From positions 62,001 through 126,000 of the forward strand of contig JASANG010001371.1 of assembly GCA_030248215.1 (NCBI GenBank): a stretch of DNA of 64,000 bases. Reading direction: 5' to 3'. The notes beneath the pieces were generated by a model that was not told the origin of the DNA, ran no database searches, and saw only the letters and a list, made by a program, of their open reading frames with translations. The stretch is from Enoplolaimus lenunculus. Its lineage: Eukaryota; Nematoda; Enoplea; Enoplida; Thoracostomopsidae. Each line of letters starts with the position of its first letter. Position 1 is the first letter of the stretch. The translations under genes and the position numbers were made by a program. Positions 1-14,192 of the stretch are shown one piece after another.

Positions 1-223
1 CGAAAAAATCATTAAATTTCACAAACTTAAGGGCACAAAAGTGGGGACAACAGTCAAACAATTCATACCCTTTATAATAGGCATAGCTCTCCCGTTTACT
101 ACAACTCGATTCAAAATTAAGCGGATAGGATAGCAAACATACATTCACCAAATTTCAAAACCAAGCGCTGCTTCAAACGGATTCCGATATTAAACAATAT
201 ATGAAAACTCAATAATCACCCAC

Positions 224-714
224 CGTCATAGTCATACAATAACTTTCACGAATAGCTCCACAACATCCGAAAAACGCAACCACGGAAACAATGCACCCAG
301 TGACAATAAGAAGCACTGGCGTTGATAAGTAACTGTTGCCTAGAACGTTGACATAGTTTTTCAATGTGATTTCCAGCACTGTTCCACCGACTATCAACGC
401 GATGCCTGAGAGCTAAAAAAAATAAAAATATATCCAGAGACACACAGACGTCGTGCACATAATCACCATGCGGTTTCTGCAGCTACAATATAGCCAAATT
501 ACTCATTATTGTTCACGGTCACGACTGTAGAAGAAGAAAGTGAGAAACTGTAATACTGCACGATGCATTGATGAATCGAAGGCAGGTATGCATGTTTGAG
601 AATTTTTTAATAACAGCGCACCAAAGCACCGAAAACCAAAACAGAAATTACCCAAAATATGAAATTGAACAGAAACACCAGATATTTCACAACAACCATG
701 CCACCCTGAACCAT
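224..714 (-). CDS. Tetraspanin, first two coding exons (partial)
   Basis: Tetraspanins are four-pass membrane proteins that organise receptors and integrins into membrane microdomains. Exon 1 is 652-714: it starts at ATG 714, encodes 21 residues (MVQGGMVVVKYL, then FNFIFW) and ends at donor GTAATT. Exon 2 is 224-412: it follows a T-rich TAG acceptor, is phase 0 and encodes 63 residues, ending at donor GTGGGT. The join reads FIFW-LSGIAL, the usual tetraspanin first transmembrane segment. Exon 2 carries the small extracellular loop and transmembrane 2, with the family signature GCCGAIRES. The 84 residues in view match the N-terminal third of the family. The large CCG-containing loop and segments 3-4 must lie beyond position 1. 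I see no convincing further exon in 1-223. Family assignment is very secure; the subfamily (CD63/CD9-like) is not decided. Confidence 0.93.
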
Positions 715-1789
715 TTTGAGCCTTTAAGTTACGCTTTTAAAGACGAAAATTAATCTTGTAACTCGTTCTCGAATGATGCATATTACGTTTAAATATGGTT
801 TATTTGAACGTCATTTAAATATATATAGTTTTCTTCGGTTATACAACCAATACTCTACCTGAACAAAAGAAAACATTTCCAACTTTATCAAAAACTTTTA
901 ATTTTCACGTTGTCGGGTGGGGCCCAGTTTGCACTCTGTGCCACACTGATGCCCATCCTCGGCGTCCCGTGAGCTCCTAGCTACGTCATACCTTTGGCAT
1001 ACAATCCCCTCCAGTCTCGGTCTCGGTACGAGTATCGTAATTTATACATAACCGGTATCATTTTAGTCTTGCCATATTGCCTGCTCATTTGTCAAACAAT
1101 TCTGCTTTAATATATCTGCCAAATTTTTATAAAACATCTCATTTCGGTTAATTTCACTTATGGAATTTGTGTGCATTATTACATATATTTCATATTGTGT
1201 TTTCAGGTACTATACCCCATTTTCCTACCAAATTATATGCGCTCCGTTCAATGCGCTTCCCATTTCTGCAAATTCTTCCCCTTTTGACCTTTTGATGCCA
1301 GTTCGTACATGTCATATTTCTTGTATCTTATATGTGGTTATTTCACGTTTTCAGACGTATCTTTCCCATTCCCTGCTACTTTTTGGGTGGTCATTCCATT
1401 TCGCACCTCTATTTCTGCCAATTTGGCCCCATTTGTGTCTATTTTGTCATATTTCTTTCTATGTCATTATTACGGTTATTGCATTTTCCCGAGACTTTTA
1501 ACTGTTATAAAGCTTTTCGGCCGCATGGCCCTCGCTCAAAAGCTATATTCACTAAAACTAGGGAAAATCAGTAATTTATCATTAACGGGACTAAAGGGCT
1601 TGTGTTTAGTATTTTGTGTTAATTACTTGTTCACCACTAGTAAAACAGATAATAAAACGTGTGCTATAAAACCCGCAGGAGCTTGTAAGCATGTGAGACA
1701 TGCTTGTCCTAGTGCATATGCAGTAAATGCAATGCACATTGTGTTGTACAGTCGACACATATAGTCGACAAAAAAGGCAGTTGGAGAGG
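715..1789. other. Intergenic stretch upstream of the tetraspanin
   Basis: No gene is supported here. The first few hundred bases are the presumed promoter and 5' UTR of the tetraspanin on the minus strand. Around 1,005-1,035 there is a CTCGGTCTCGGTACG stretch that resembles the terminus of the hAT-like element at 59,961-60,576, so it is probably an old fragment of that family. From about 1,150 to 1,500 the DNA is rich in CCATTT-type words with open frames of up to 151 codons, but these overlap in several frames and show no recognisable domain. Confidence 0.4.
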
Positions 1790-1865
1790 CGAGCTACGTG
1801 GCGAAGTGGTAGAGTGCTCGCTTAAGGATCCATAGGCTGAGAGTTTGATCCCCGCTCTAGCCCGC
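1790..1865 (+). repeat. tRNA-like head of a SINE
   Basis: A box A-like TGGCGAAGTGG (1,799-1,809) and a box B-like GAGTTTGATCC (1,841-1,851) lie about 30 bases apart, the spacing of a Pol III internal promoter. The box B is mutated from GGTTCGAATCC. The acceptor stem does not pair well, so this is a tRNA-derived SINE piece rather than a working tRNA. The element may run on to about 2,060, but its 3' end is not clear. Confidence 0.5.
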
Positions 1866-3806
1866 TTTTCCAGCTGCTTAGTAGAAAGGTCTGAAGTCCC
1901 GGTTCCTACCTTGACTGACAGAGCTGTAGAAATGCGTGAAGTTGTATTAAACCTGTTCCAGGATCGACCGGGAACTAGACCATACCCGCCTTCGGATCGG
2001 TCGAAAATCCCCGTTTTTGTCCAGTCCCGAATTTTGCACAGGTACGCACAGAAACAAAACACAAAATCTCGGACATACACCATATTCAACAAAAATTTAT
2101 GTGTACGTAGCAGCAAAAAGATTTATAGCTGCAAATTTTTAGTCCTTGCGACAATTTGAATTTATCAAATATCATAACCATAAAAACATTATTTTTATAA
2201 AAACATCGGCATGCTTCCTCACAAAACTAGAATGTTTAATGAAAACCTACTAGCTATGTACATACCATTAGGCACAGTGAATAATAATTTTTAGTTTACA
2301 GAAGGGCAACTTCGCGGCTAAAAGCAGAGGGGACCCGGATATCCGTTTATGTTTTTCCCGGTAAAAATTGTCTTCCGTTTCCGTTTCTGTTTCCGCTATA
2401 AAAATAACGCATGTTATGTTATTTTTATGTTCAAAATTAGTTATAAATCACGTATAAGTCTCGCAATCATTCGTTGTAGATATGCTGCAATTGTTTGCGT
2501 ACAATTAGGTAAAGTTTTTGCTGCTCGTAGTTTTCGATCCAGTGCCACGTTTCTAACTGTGTGAAGCCATGCTAGCTAGCAGGTGCCTCTTTTAGGCATA
2601 CTCGTAATGTACACCCTAGGCTATCGTGTTATAAATTGTTGATATACAAATTGTCATTAGATTCTCTTATTATTTTGACGGACAGGAGACTTTGCATCCA
2701 TTAACGTTTTTGCATTTGCTGTAGCGCTAACATACACTATTTCCTTTCTTCGACATAAGAATGACTATAGGCTTTAATACGCCAACCGCGCTTGGTTTTT
2801 CCGGAAAAACCGGTTTCCGATCAATTCAATATGTCAGGAAAAAACCAACACCGCTTGGTATATTAAAGCCGCAAAAAGTTACAAACAAGCTCTTTTGAAA
2901 CACGTAAACTTACAAATCCCAATTTGCTATTGAAATCCGGGAACCTCGGTAAAATGCCAACGGAACCGGAGGCTTAGTCCCCACCGGACCTAAATCTCCA
3001 TGTTGCACCATGCCAGACTTATGGGGAACACTACACACAGCACCTTAGAGAATGCACAAGTAGTCATCCAGAAGTTGTACAAAGAAGCTCTGAACAATTT
3101 AAACTGCACGTTTTATTATTTAAACAAACACATTGCAAAAAATCAAACTACGATACGAATAGTAGCCAATATTACTTTTAGGGGCAAACAGCATACTAAA
3201 CAGATTTCCAAGCCTTATTCACGACGCAAGGATAAGTTTAAAACTAAGCGTAATAACAAACATTTGTCTGAACCCTAACCGTACTCTATTGCAGTACCAC
3301 AGAAAAACAAAACGTTCCTAAAAATAACATCGGCCATACAACCTATGACTAGAATACTACCACCAGTTTAAAAGAGAACAGGCACCAAAACAATCAAAAA
3401 GTTTCATTGGTCTGGCATACAATATATAAAAGTAGAAAAACCATTTTACGCTACATCTAAGTAAAAAATACAATAATTAAACGACGGTGATACACTAAGT
3501 TTTGAAATAGTTACACTTTAGCATTATTTAAAATGGCCCCAACTTTCGAAAACTATTGCGAAAGCGTTAGCCCAAATTACCTCATCAAGATTTGCGTATT
3601 TCAGTTCCCGTTTTACCATTTCGCTAACGGTAGCTATTTCTATTGTTGCGCTTTGTGTTCTGCATTTGCACCGTCAACCTTAGTATTGACCTGAGTAATT
3701 CTTGACGACCTTTATCTACATAATACACAACAAAACAGTGTTGTAGCAAAATAAAACAGCATTCGTTATGGCATACTGTGGTCGCTACGATAAGTATCGA
3801 CTCGTT
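1866..3806. other. Intergenic stretch between GPD2 and the tetraspanin
   Basis: Apart from the SINE tail and the hairpin at 2,770-2,872 I see only diffuse repeat remnants. One is the GGATATCCG / TTCCGTTTCCGTTTC stretch at 2,335-2,400, related to GGAAACGGAAACTG at 51,450-51,480. The GPD2 3' UTR should begin at 3,806 and run leftward. An exon-like minus-strand segment at about 3,581-3,680 ends at a GTAATT donor. It has no domain and does not join GPD2 in phase. Confidence 0.4.
2770..2872. repeat. Short inverted-repeat element (about 103 bp)
   Basis: The stretch starts GGCTTTAATACGCCAACC and ends in the imperfect reverse complement, CTTGGTATATTAAAGCC. It can fold into a long hairpin with a small loop. 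It looks like a miniature DNA transposon or a hairpin remnant. No clear target duplication was found. Confidence 0.6.
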
Positions 3807-6800
3807 TCACAAATCTCCGCTTCCAATGGACGGCACCGACTTGCTAAAATCACCTTGAAGCTCAACGTATCTAGCAAACCGAGACCGCGAAATTGTGCCT
3901 TGTTTGATACCAGACCAAAGCTGAAAAGCACGCTATCTTATTGAGTATAGGTTATTATGAAACAAATGGAACATGGTGTGCTAAATTAAACAAAAATTAC
4001 TAATTGTGCATCTATCACATATTGTCTTTGCCGAACAACGCTAAGTAATCTATTTAAATCTAGTGTTTGAAAAAGGCGAAAAAATTCCGTAACGGCATGA
4101 AGTCACCAAGCCAATTAGAGAGTGTACATTTTTGATAAAAAAAATTTCACGATAAACCAAGCAATGGGTTCGTCTCTATTACACACTAGACCGATCACTA
4201 TCAAACCTTCAGTTCATATTGATATGCATTTGTGATAATTGAGTTATTGACTAAAAATTCAAGCACTAACGTACTTGTAGAAATTCAAACATATCAATTT
4301 CACCGTTTTTATTCAGATCAACTTCGTTCAACATTTCGTGCAAGAGCCTGTCGTCGACAGGGGTATTACTATCCTGCGGAAAATACGTAATTATATCTTA
4401 ATGTAATAATATTGCTAACTCAAAATTCGAAGTTTTACGTAAATCTCTGAACTCACACAAAATTAGACAGTTTTTGCAGTTACATAGCTAAGCGAGCAAT
4501 ATATGCGGTGTATTCCGGCAAGCATTATTGTTCCACGATGTTGGCTGACGCATGCAATAAATGTTAGTTCACTGTTGAAGTTTATGTACTTATCGCGATA
4601 TTTTATGTAACAAAATATTCAATGTTAAGTAAAACTGAATAATTTCTCGCAGAATCCGAGTTGACGCTAAATTACAGCCAAATGGGGCGAGTCGATATAG
4701 ACTGTCTGTAGACTAGAAATGCCCCAGGGCTTGGGTAGGGCCTCGGTGTTAACACTTAATTTGCCGAGGCCTAACCGGGGCCGAATTTTAAATGCAATCT
4801 TCACTTGACTCGATTCAACGTGAAGTGTTGAATACAAATCTGGTGGTTCGGGCATGCAAAAAAATTATAAAACGTGTACTTAAACTCATATCCACGTTAC
4901 GAACTTCTTAACGTTTCATTTCTTTACAAAAATGTATCAAAATACATATTTAAACAAATATCAACCATTGGCTCAAATTGGTACTGGCCACGGCCCTGAT
5001 ACGGGGGGGGGGGCGCCCTGGCAAAAAAATTCCGGCCTCGAGGCAACAAACTGTTCTATAGAAATACTAAAATTAACAACATATCACCTTGAAATGACGC
5101 TTCAAATCAGACACAGTAATATAACCCTTGTTTTCTTTGTCCAACATTGCGAAACGTTTCTGAGCTTGTTCAACTTCGGTTTTGGACAAGTCTAATGGCG
5201 TATCCGAGAGCGCTCTATGCCGCGCCAGAACACCCATTTCGTGCTCCAAAAATCGCATCGCTTCTTCCTTTTGCTTCTGAAATCGTAAAACGTGCGACTG
5301 GATTATTACATGATTTGAATGGCGCGTTTACAAAATTTCTGTGGGAAGTTGATGATTGACCGAAACATTACTGTGTATACTGATATATTGCAATCACAAA
5401 ATTTCCTTTTAAAAAAATTTAGTTCGACTGCTGCATTCCGAGCTTTTAAAAATTATATCTGCGAACTAATAGCGTTGTATAAGTACATAACTATGCTGTG
5501 AACACTATAAAAACATCAATGAAAAGGTTTGGTGTTCAATTATGGTTTCATATATTTTGCCTTCCAACACAACGTTTGGCATGATTAGTTAGGTGACAAA
5601 AATAAAAATTTTCAAGTGAGTTACTCAATAACTAAACAATGAACAAAGTGTGTTCAGTGATTTCTAAATAAATTGTGATTTCTAAAAAAATCGTTTACAT
5701 ACCACTTTAACAAAAATTCGTGCAAAGTTTTGTTCTAAATAGTCTTTTGAAAAGATTAACTTAACAATAAAATGCGCAACGCTTTACAACATTCAATAAA
5801 AATTTGTTATGACCTCTTGTTCTTGTTTGTTCCACCCAAGTTCTTCAGCCATGATTTCTACGATCCGTGGGAGGCATTCTTCTGCTGCATAAGTGTTCAG
5901 GAATGCAAGACGCAAACGACGCCCAATTACATCAGTTGCTGTCATTGCGTACTCTCGAATAGCATATCTAACCTAAAACGTAACATTTTTAATAACTCAC
6001 GGTATCGAAATCCGGCAAGAATATATACTTCTCGTTTGACAAATCATTTATAAAAATAGCATGATTTTCTTTCAGAAAAATTATTGTATTTGGTCTTTTG
6101 AAACACTTCGTAATGAACATAAACCACGATAACACAGTAGCTACTGCTACAAACAGAGCACCGATATTGTATTGTTTAAGCAAATAATGCATTATTATGC
6201 TCACGTATAAAATACAAATAATAGCTGTTTAAAGTGAAGGTGAAGGAGCAACCCACCTACCAACTGGCGTAGAAGCTTCTGGGAACCGCATGAGGGTAAG
6301 GTAAGTGATAATTTTTCTTTATTGCATTAATTTGGGCTTGACCTGTTGCTGTCAACATAAGAATAGAGTAGAAAACGCAGAAATGGTAGGTAAGAGGTAA
6401 GTTAAGAGGAAAGGACCGGAACTGAGTGGCCACGGATGTGCACGGGACACACTTACCGTAAACGAAACACCACAACAAAAGTGAAACAACATGCTGAAAG
6501 ATTACTTACTTCTTCTTCTAAATAAGGGAACTCGGGATGCAACCGTTTTCCGACAATTGGCCATCGTTTTCCAGTTAATTTGGCTGATTTGGCGATTTTG
6601 AATGCACGGTCGCCATACGCCGATACTAAATGACGTGCAACCTAAAAAGAATTACAATATAAATCACAAAAACATCATCCACAACCGTAAATATAATTAA
6701 CAGTAGATCTGAAGAGATAAAACAGATGTTATACTAAAAAATCCATTTGCAACATAACTTACGTACATTACGTCACAATTACTGCCTACCAGTACAACAC

Positions 6801-9800
6801 AAGTTCCGCATTATTTTTAACACAAGGTTTAACAGATTTACTTTTATTACAATACGACAAAGAGATGTGCCGATAAATCGGCTTCGGTACCGGCATCGAT
6901 AACACTGACACTTTTCGTGAATATTGGCATCGGGAGTTCAGAAATTGCCAATTCTTTGCCGATACATTTAAATTTGAGTTGGAATGCTATCAATTTCACT
7001 TGTTGGCGTATATCAGTGTGTCTAATCAGGGAAACAACTATTGTCTCTCTTGCGTTTCTTTTAGAAAATTAATTACAATGAAAATTGGAATCAACGGCGA
7101 CATCAGTTCGGCATGGGCAAAATTTGAAATTAAAATCGGCGTTGGTGTCGGCAAAACAGAAGCCAGAGATTTGCAAGGTCTAAGTGGAACCCAGTTTAAT
7201 ATACAAAATTTACATGAGTGGATACATGTTAAAGAGCTGAAAATGAATCTGGTGATCGATCATGCAAAAACTTTATATTAAATCCGTATTTGTATTCATT
7301 TTACGTTACATCAAAGAGAAAACTTTGGTTCAACTCAGCAACGGCACCATAGGTTTCAACTCCGCTCCCAGCAAAAATTCTGGCCCCGGGGCAACTCTAA
7401 TGTGACTAGTTTACGTGAATCATACGTTATTAATTGTGCTCTCACTTCGACTTCAAGACCAAAATCTTGAACAAGCCGTATGTAGAGCAGCGGCGACCAG
7501 TAATGAGCGCCTTCGAGTTTAATTCCTGCAGTGACGCACGGCCGCTTTGGTTCTAATCCACCAACTTCGATTGCTTTGTCAATGGTTTCTTCAGCCATTG
7601 ATCGATAAGTTGTCCACTTACCTCCTGAATAAATTAACAAAACACGATGGCCGGCTTTCCGAAGTCCTACTTAAGTACAACTGCAAACATATGTGCACAT
7701 ATGCTAAGCAATTACTTATACAATTTACCGTTGCTAAAAGCGTACTCACGTTTAATAAAATATTGTAGTCCCTAACTAACTTTGATTTGCATGAAGCATA
7801 ACTTAGGTAAACACTTAAGAGTAAGATTTCAGAAATCCAGTTACCGCTTTCGGGTAGACACTTCAAAATACAGTACCACTATTAATTAAAAAACAAATCG
7901 TTCGAAATCAATTGGCAGCTGAGTCTAATTAAGCTAGCATAGCTACAACGTTAAACTTCTACATAACGCAACTTAGAAGTAGCTCGATATGCCAAATAAC
8001 GAGACTCAGTTTTAAAGGTTTGAAAGTATATAGGCTCCGTTGTACATTTCCGACAACTGTTCAGTTTTAGTACGAAAAATGTGTTGACTTGCCTGCAATA
8101 GTCACCAATCCATTCTCGCTGACCTCAATGATGTGATTTCTTGCGAGTGCAGCCGTGTTTTTCTTGTTAGGATCCCTGACCAGGGGCCTGAGGCCAGCCC
8201 ATGCGCTCAACACATCCCCGCGGCGAACTAAAATCAACAAAACATAAATCATAGGACATCTCGAAAATTTATAATAATCCATCACAAATTTGTGTAAATT
8301 TTGAAAAACATGAACTTGAACTAATCAGAATATATTATACCATGATTAATACTCTCAGTTGTGATTTTTTTTGCAATTATTATTGCCGTCGTGTTCTTTA
8401 TACAGCTACATACTTAACAAGGTATTTTTGCTAAACAGTATAAAATTTTATCCAACACCTGAAAATTTAGTTAGCGTGATATCGCTAACCTTTAACGTCT
8501 TCGCTCAAATAATGAGTTATCTCTCCGAGAATAAAATCAACTTCTCGATCCGAAGGCGAAGGGTTATGTGTCAGTTCAGCTGGCGCATCGGTTGTTCCTA
8601 AAATGGTAAACGAAATTCTCGGCACAATATTGTATTCAAAAGTAAAACAAAATATTATTTCACAAAACATCGCCATTTTGTAATTCTTAATGATAATCAG
8701 AAAGTTTTGACCACAGTATATGACGATTCTTTGTCGATACATTTTGTGCATAGCAGTGAGTTGGAATGCTTAGAGTTTCACTTGTTGGCGCACATCAGTG
8801 CGTCTGATCACGAAAACCGTTATCTCTCTTGTGTTTGTGTTTGAAAAAATAAATTGGAATAAAGTGCAATTATAATGATGTAGCATCATGTATTAAAATT
8901 GAAACAGGCATCGGTATATGCAAATATTGTGGTATCGGCACGTCCATATTTTTTATGGTTACTGAAGAGTGTCTGGGAGCAACCAATCTGAATAAATTGT
9001 TTATAAACCTTTGAAACCGATAATTGATTCGTTAGCTAATAGCTAATTTGCACATCAGCTTATAAGTTAAACCTATATTAGGATTTTGCGAGAAATCTGA
9101 ATAAATTGATTATAACTCTTCAAACCTGATCAATTAATAGTTAGCTAATAAATAAGTTGCATCTTAGATTTATTGGAATGTATTGTGCTTTATAAGATTG
9201 GAATGTTTATCTAGACTGATTAAAAAGTAAGTATGTAGTTCTACTACGACTGGTCATGAGAATTCCTCACCTGCAATACTATGCCCACACCATGGCAGGA
9301 AAAATATGACACGCCCATCTTTAGTTGCTGGATCAAGGAGGCCAGTCTCAGCTGGACTAAAACAATAACAAATATGTACAAACGAGCAAATTCATCAAAA
9401 CGGCAGTATATAAGTTTTAGATAGCTAGGTAATACAAAGCTATCAAGAGTGTATACTCAATAACCAAAACTAAACTACAGTAAACAATACACAACGTAAA
9501 TGTAGGTAAACGGTAAACCTGTAGTAATCAGGCAACACAATGTGAACGCCTTGAGAAGGAACGCATATCTTCTCGATGGCCGGATCATCCATTTGGCGTA
9601 TTGTATCAGTGAACGGGCCGGTTGCATTAACCACAACACGAGCGTGTATGTCCCATTCTTTGCCTGAAAAAATAAAACAGCCATTGTATAGTAATTAGTG
9701 CTGGACCGATACTGTAAAATACCGATACCGATACATGATATTTACACTAATACCGCAAAGCTATAAAATTTATATTGCCCATGAGCTATGCTATGATTAC

Positions 9801-11231
9801 TTGCATTCAATCTTGAAATCTAGCTTCCCTAGGAGTCAGTAGTATACGTGGTTACATTCCATAATTTCATTTATCGTAACGTTATCAACGTTTAACGATA
9901 TTTCATGCATGAATTTTCGCAGCCAAATAATGATAAAATCGTAACATGTCACACAGATAAAATGAAAATTGCACACAGACGCCAAAATTTTGTTACACGT
10001 TTCGCTTGTGAACAGTCAATACGTCACTATCAACGTTCACATAATGTGGCATTTCATAACCTACGCCTTTTAATCCAACGAAATAATGCATGTGCATGTA
10101 CAGTATATACAGGATCAAGCGCAGCGAGGGGTATAAACAAACAAATTGAAGATATTCGAGTGTATTGTACTGGGGCTTATAAGTTGTTAGAAATGTTTTG
10201 TGGATAAACTGCCCGCAGACCGCTTAAATAGGCAGTTTTTCCAAAAACCCAGCGTACGCTGCGCTTAGTATATTCTAGTGTACACAGAAATTAACCCAGT
10301 TACACACTCTTGTACAAAGAGTCGTTATCGACTCTTGGTGCCGCTGATTCAAAAATCTATACCACCGTTTTACGACGAACCCGCTGTCAGCAAAAACCAA
10401 TGTGCCATTGCAGAATATTTTCCATCCCCCCGAATAGACCCCTGGGTACACCCTTGGATATTATCAGTTCAACAAGAATAAATTTTAAGCGCTTTTGTAC
10501 ACTTCTTAACTTCTCAGTATGCAAAAATTTTCACATTTTAAAATAACTTTAAGCTTAGGATTACGCTCACGCGCAATGCTGTCGTTACTTAGGCTTGCGT
10601 TTTGAGCGAAAAGTGTACAAGTGTGCTATTGAAGACGGCAAAACTGACATTTGCCAACAATATTCATAGAAAGCAGTAAAAAGTGAGCTTCGACGAGTAC
10701 CTGTTATTGTGTCACGAACGTGCGCTCCTTTAACCAATTCCCCTCCACTGCCAGCCGGATCGGGCTTCTTTATGAGTTCAGTGACTTTAACGTGATTAAC
10801 ACATTTCGCTCCGTGTCTGATTGCTGTCATTACCACTGCCAAGTTTGTTCGTGAGTCGTCTTGTTGACCTAAATTATTAATGAAAAATTATTCATTTTAC
10901 TGCAATGACATTACGGGCAACTTTATAAAAAAAGCTAACTGAAATTTTACAACATGGATAAGCCAAAAACACCAATAATATTTGAAATATTTAACGCAAT
11001 CCTTTATAAATCCAGTATTTTATGTCAAGCTTGAGCTGCAGCAACATTGCAATTGTTTCTTTGTAACAATGTTGAAAGGTCGATTAAAATTTAAAATTTT
11101 TTGCAAAGCTATATTTTCTGGAAAGTACAATGTGTTGGTAATAAGACAGTGACATTTTATACAGATGTTACTTCAGTTTTCAACTGTGGTTCAATCCAAA
11201 TTTCATTAAACGCATAGTTCAAAACTGAACT

Positions 11232-11277
<46 letters not shown>

Positions 11278-14148
11278 AGACAAATCAGGATTTTAAGCTA
11301 CGACTACAAGACGACAAAATATAGCGGCTAAAATTTTACTCTGACACCATTTTAGTTTCGGATCTGTTAGAAAAGTCGACGACGTTCAGCGTGAAAAGTA
11401 GCGGAGTGAAACGAAAATTACACATATGTACATTGCATTTTTTCAGTTTTACACGAAACATTTACGTAAGCGTTGTGGCAAGGGTGCAACCGGATATTAA
11501 TTTACCCAATACCGGAACCGGAATATTGAATTTTTTAGCGGAACCGGATATTAACAGGATATAGCGTGACAACATGAGCACTATTGAAAGTAATTGAGTC
11601 GCATAAAAGTATTCGCTTGAATTTTTTATTTGGTTTCAGTGAACGAAGACTTAACAGCTTTTTACTTGCTTTGAAAGATAATCACTGCAAGACTCTGAGT
11701 ATGTCTACTTGTCAAAAACAACTTTATGTTATTAGGGCCGCTGATACCAGATGCCGGATACAAATATCGGTTTTTGCCGTTCATTGAACCGGAACCGGAT
11801 ATCCGGTCGCACACGTGCACGTGTATATTTGAGTGTCACCGATACTTTTGTAAAACACATAGAGACAAGTATTTATATAATACATACATACGTACACTTT
11901 TCCATGTTTACACGGCGCGCTTAAGCAAACTAAATATAATCATACGTACGTCATCAAAAGGTACATTTTGTTCCGGATGTCAAAAATACTGCCGGATATA
12001 CAGTTCACTTACAAAAATTTATTAATTTTAAAAAAAATGCAGTCGAATTTGGCTAATTCGAATCAAACTGCAAGCTGCAAATAGCCAAGCCATAAACAGT
12101 TTAGCTAGAGACAGCCAGCACCCAACATGTTAATGCTTATATTTTTTTCATTACTGTCTCTTTCCTTTTTTCTTTCCCACGTCCGAGCTGTTGTTATTGA
12201 CGCCGGCATAAACCGCTTGCAACCAGGAAGTTTCCGACATCGATTGGTCTACAGCCAACGCCAGCTGTTTTGCTATGCAGCAAATTACCCTTCACATACC
12301 AAACAAAATAAACTACAGCAATGGTTCGTTGCGTACAACCTACCCTATCTTTACAAAACCTAATACCATTTTTAACATAATCTTATCAGAAAACAATATG
12401 TTTTGACACATAATTCCTTGCCTAATTTATAATACGTAATAGGCCGTCCATACTGTTCTCTACAGCTTCCCTAACGATGCTCTACCCACTGCCCCGCGAC
12501 AAAAACCTGCCGTAATTGCTAAATATGTCATTGCTAGTGCAATATTTTTAACACTCAAACCTTCCTGCGATAACAAACAACCGACAAAGCTTTGCTGCCT
12601 GCTTACCGTATTTGACTTTGCAATGCACAAGTGTGCCACTTTTTTCCCATACAGACTATGGTACAATCGTTGTGCGCGTATAATGTGCACGTAGTTTGTT
12701 GCAGTTACATATTATATATATTATTTGCAAACACAGAATACAAAAATTAAATTTAACAATAATACAAGTAAACAGCAAAAAAGTTTCCATATTGCAATAT
12801 TACAATACCAGTCGTAGTGGGACTACATTTATTGAGCGAAGCTCGAACACACGCAAGGAATTAAGGTAATATGCAAATTAGTTATTACCTAACTATTCAG
12901 TTATCGGTTTTGGAGGTTAGTAAACAATTTATTCAAATTTCCCGCACCTAAAAATCCATTATTGCTGAAATTAGATTGCTTGTACCCTAATAATTAGTGA
13001 AACATTGTAAAAACGCCTAATTCAGGCCTATCAATTATGCTTATATGCAAAGTATCTATTAGCTAACTACCCAATTACAATTTATTCAGATTCCTCGCAC
13101 CAAAAAAACTTCAGTAAACCCTAATAAATATTGAAATAATTTAAAAAGTCAATTATTTTGTCTTGTCAATTAAGCAATATGCCAATTAGCTATTAGCTAA
13201 CTTTTCAATTATCGGTTTTGGAGGTATGTAAACAATTTTTTCAGATTCCTCGCACCCAGAAACCTTCAGTAAACCCTAATAATTACTGAAATAATTTAAA
13301 ATGTCCTAGTTTTGACTTGTCAATTAAGCCAATATGCAAATTAGCTATTAGCTAACTATTCAATTATCGGTTTTGGATGTTTGTAAACAATTTATTCAAA
13401 CTCTTCGCACCTAAAAACCCTTTAGTGCTGAAATTATATTGCTTTTAACCTTAATAATTAGTGAAATATTGTATAAAACCCTAATTTAGGCTTATAAACT
13501 GTGCTAATATGCAAATTATCTATTAGCTAACTGCTCAATTATCGGTTTTGGAGGTTTGTAACCAGTCTACGCTGATTCATCGCATCCAAAAACCCTTTGA
13601 TGCTAAAATTAGATTGCTTCTAACTGTAATAATTAGTGAAATATTGTGGAAAGTCCTAATTTAGGCTTAATTAATTATGCAAATTAGCCTGTAGCTAACA
13701 AACGGCTTAAAATTTTAAAACCCCAATGCGAGGTTACCACTCCAGGATAATTGGCTTTCAAACAAAAAAAGTTTATCAAAATCGTTTCAGCCATTCCTGA
13801 GATTCTTTTCGGACGGACAGACGGACGGACGGACATCCACCTTTCCACCCCCAAGTACAAAACATAAAACGCTTCGCTCAATCAGTCAAATTTTCATCAA
13901 AACACAACAAAAACAATATTATTAATTGCACTGACATTGCAATTACCACATCTGGATGCCCGGCATAAATCCAGTAGTATCGGCAAACCCACATATAATG
14001 TTATTTTTAGGTTAATTTTAGAGAACTAAACCATGTCAGTGATTGTACACAAAGGTATGAACGGCGCCGTCCGTCAACGGTTAAAGTACATACAGATTAA
14101 TAAGCACTATACAATGTTTTAGTGTTTCTATATGAATGTTTAAATAAA

Positions 14149-14192
<44 letters not shown>

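Noticed and set aside
1160-1764. Three overlapping plus-strand frames of 80-151 codons
   Set aside because: T-rich repetitive DNA open in several frames at once, with no domain and no splice partners.
3581-3680. Exon-like minus-strand segment considered as a further GPD2 3' exon
   Set aside because: Its phase does not fit the end of GPD2 exon 16, which reads on to a TGA at 3,807 and gives a protein of normal length.
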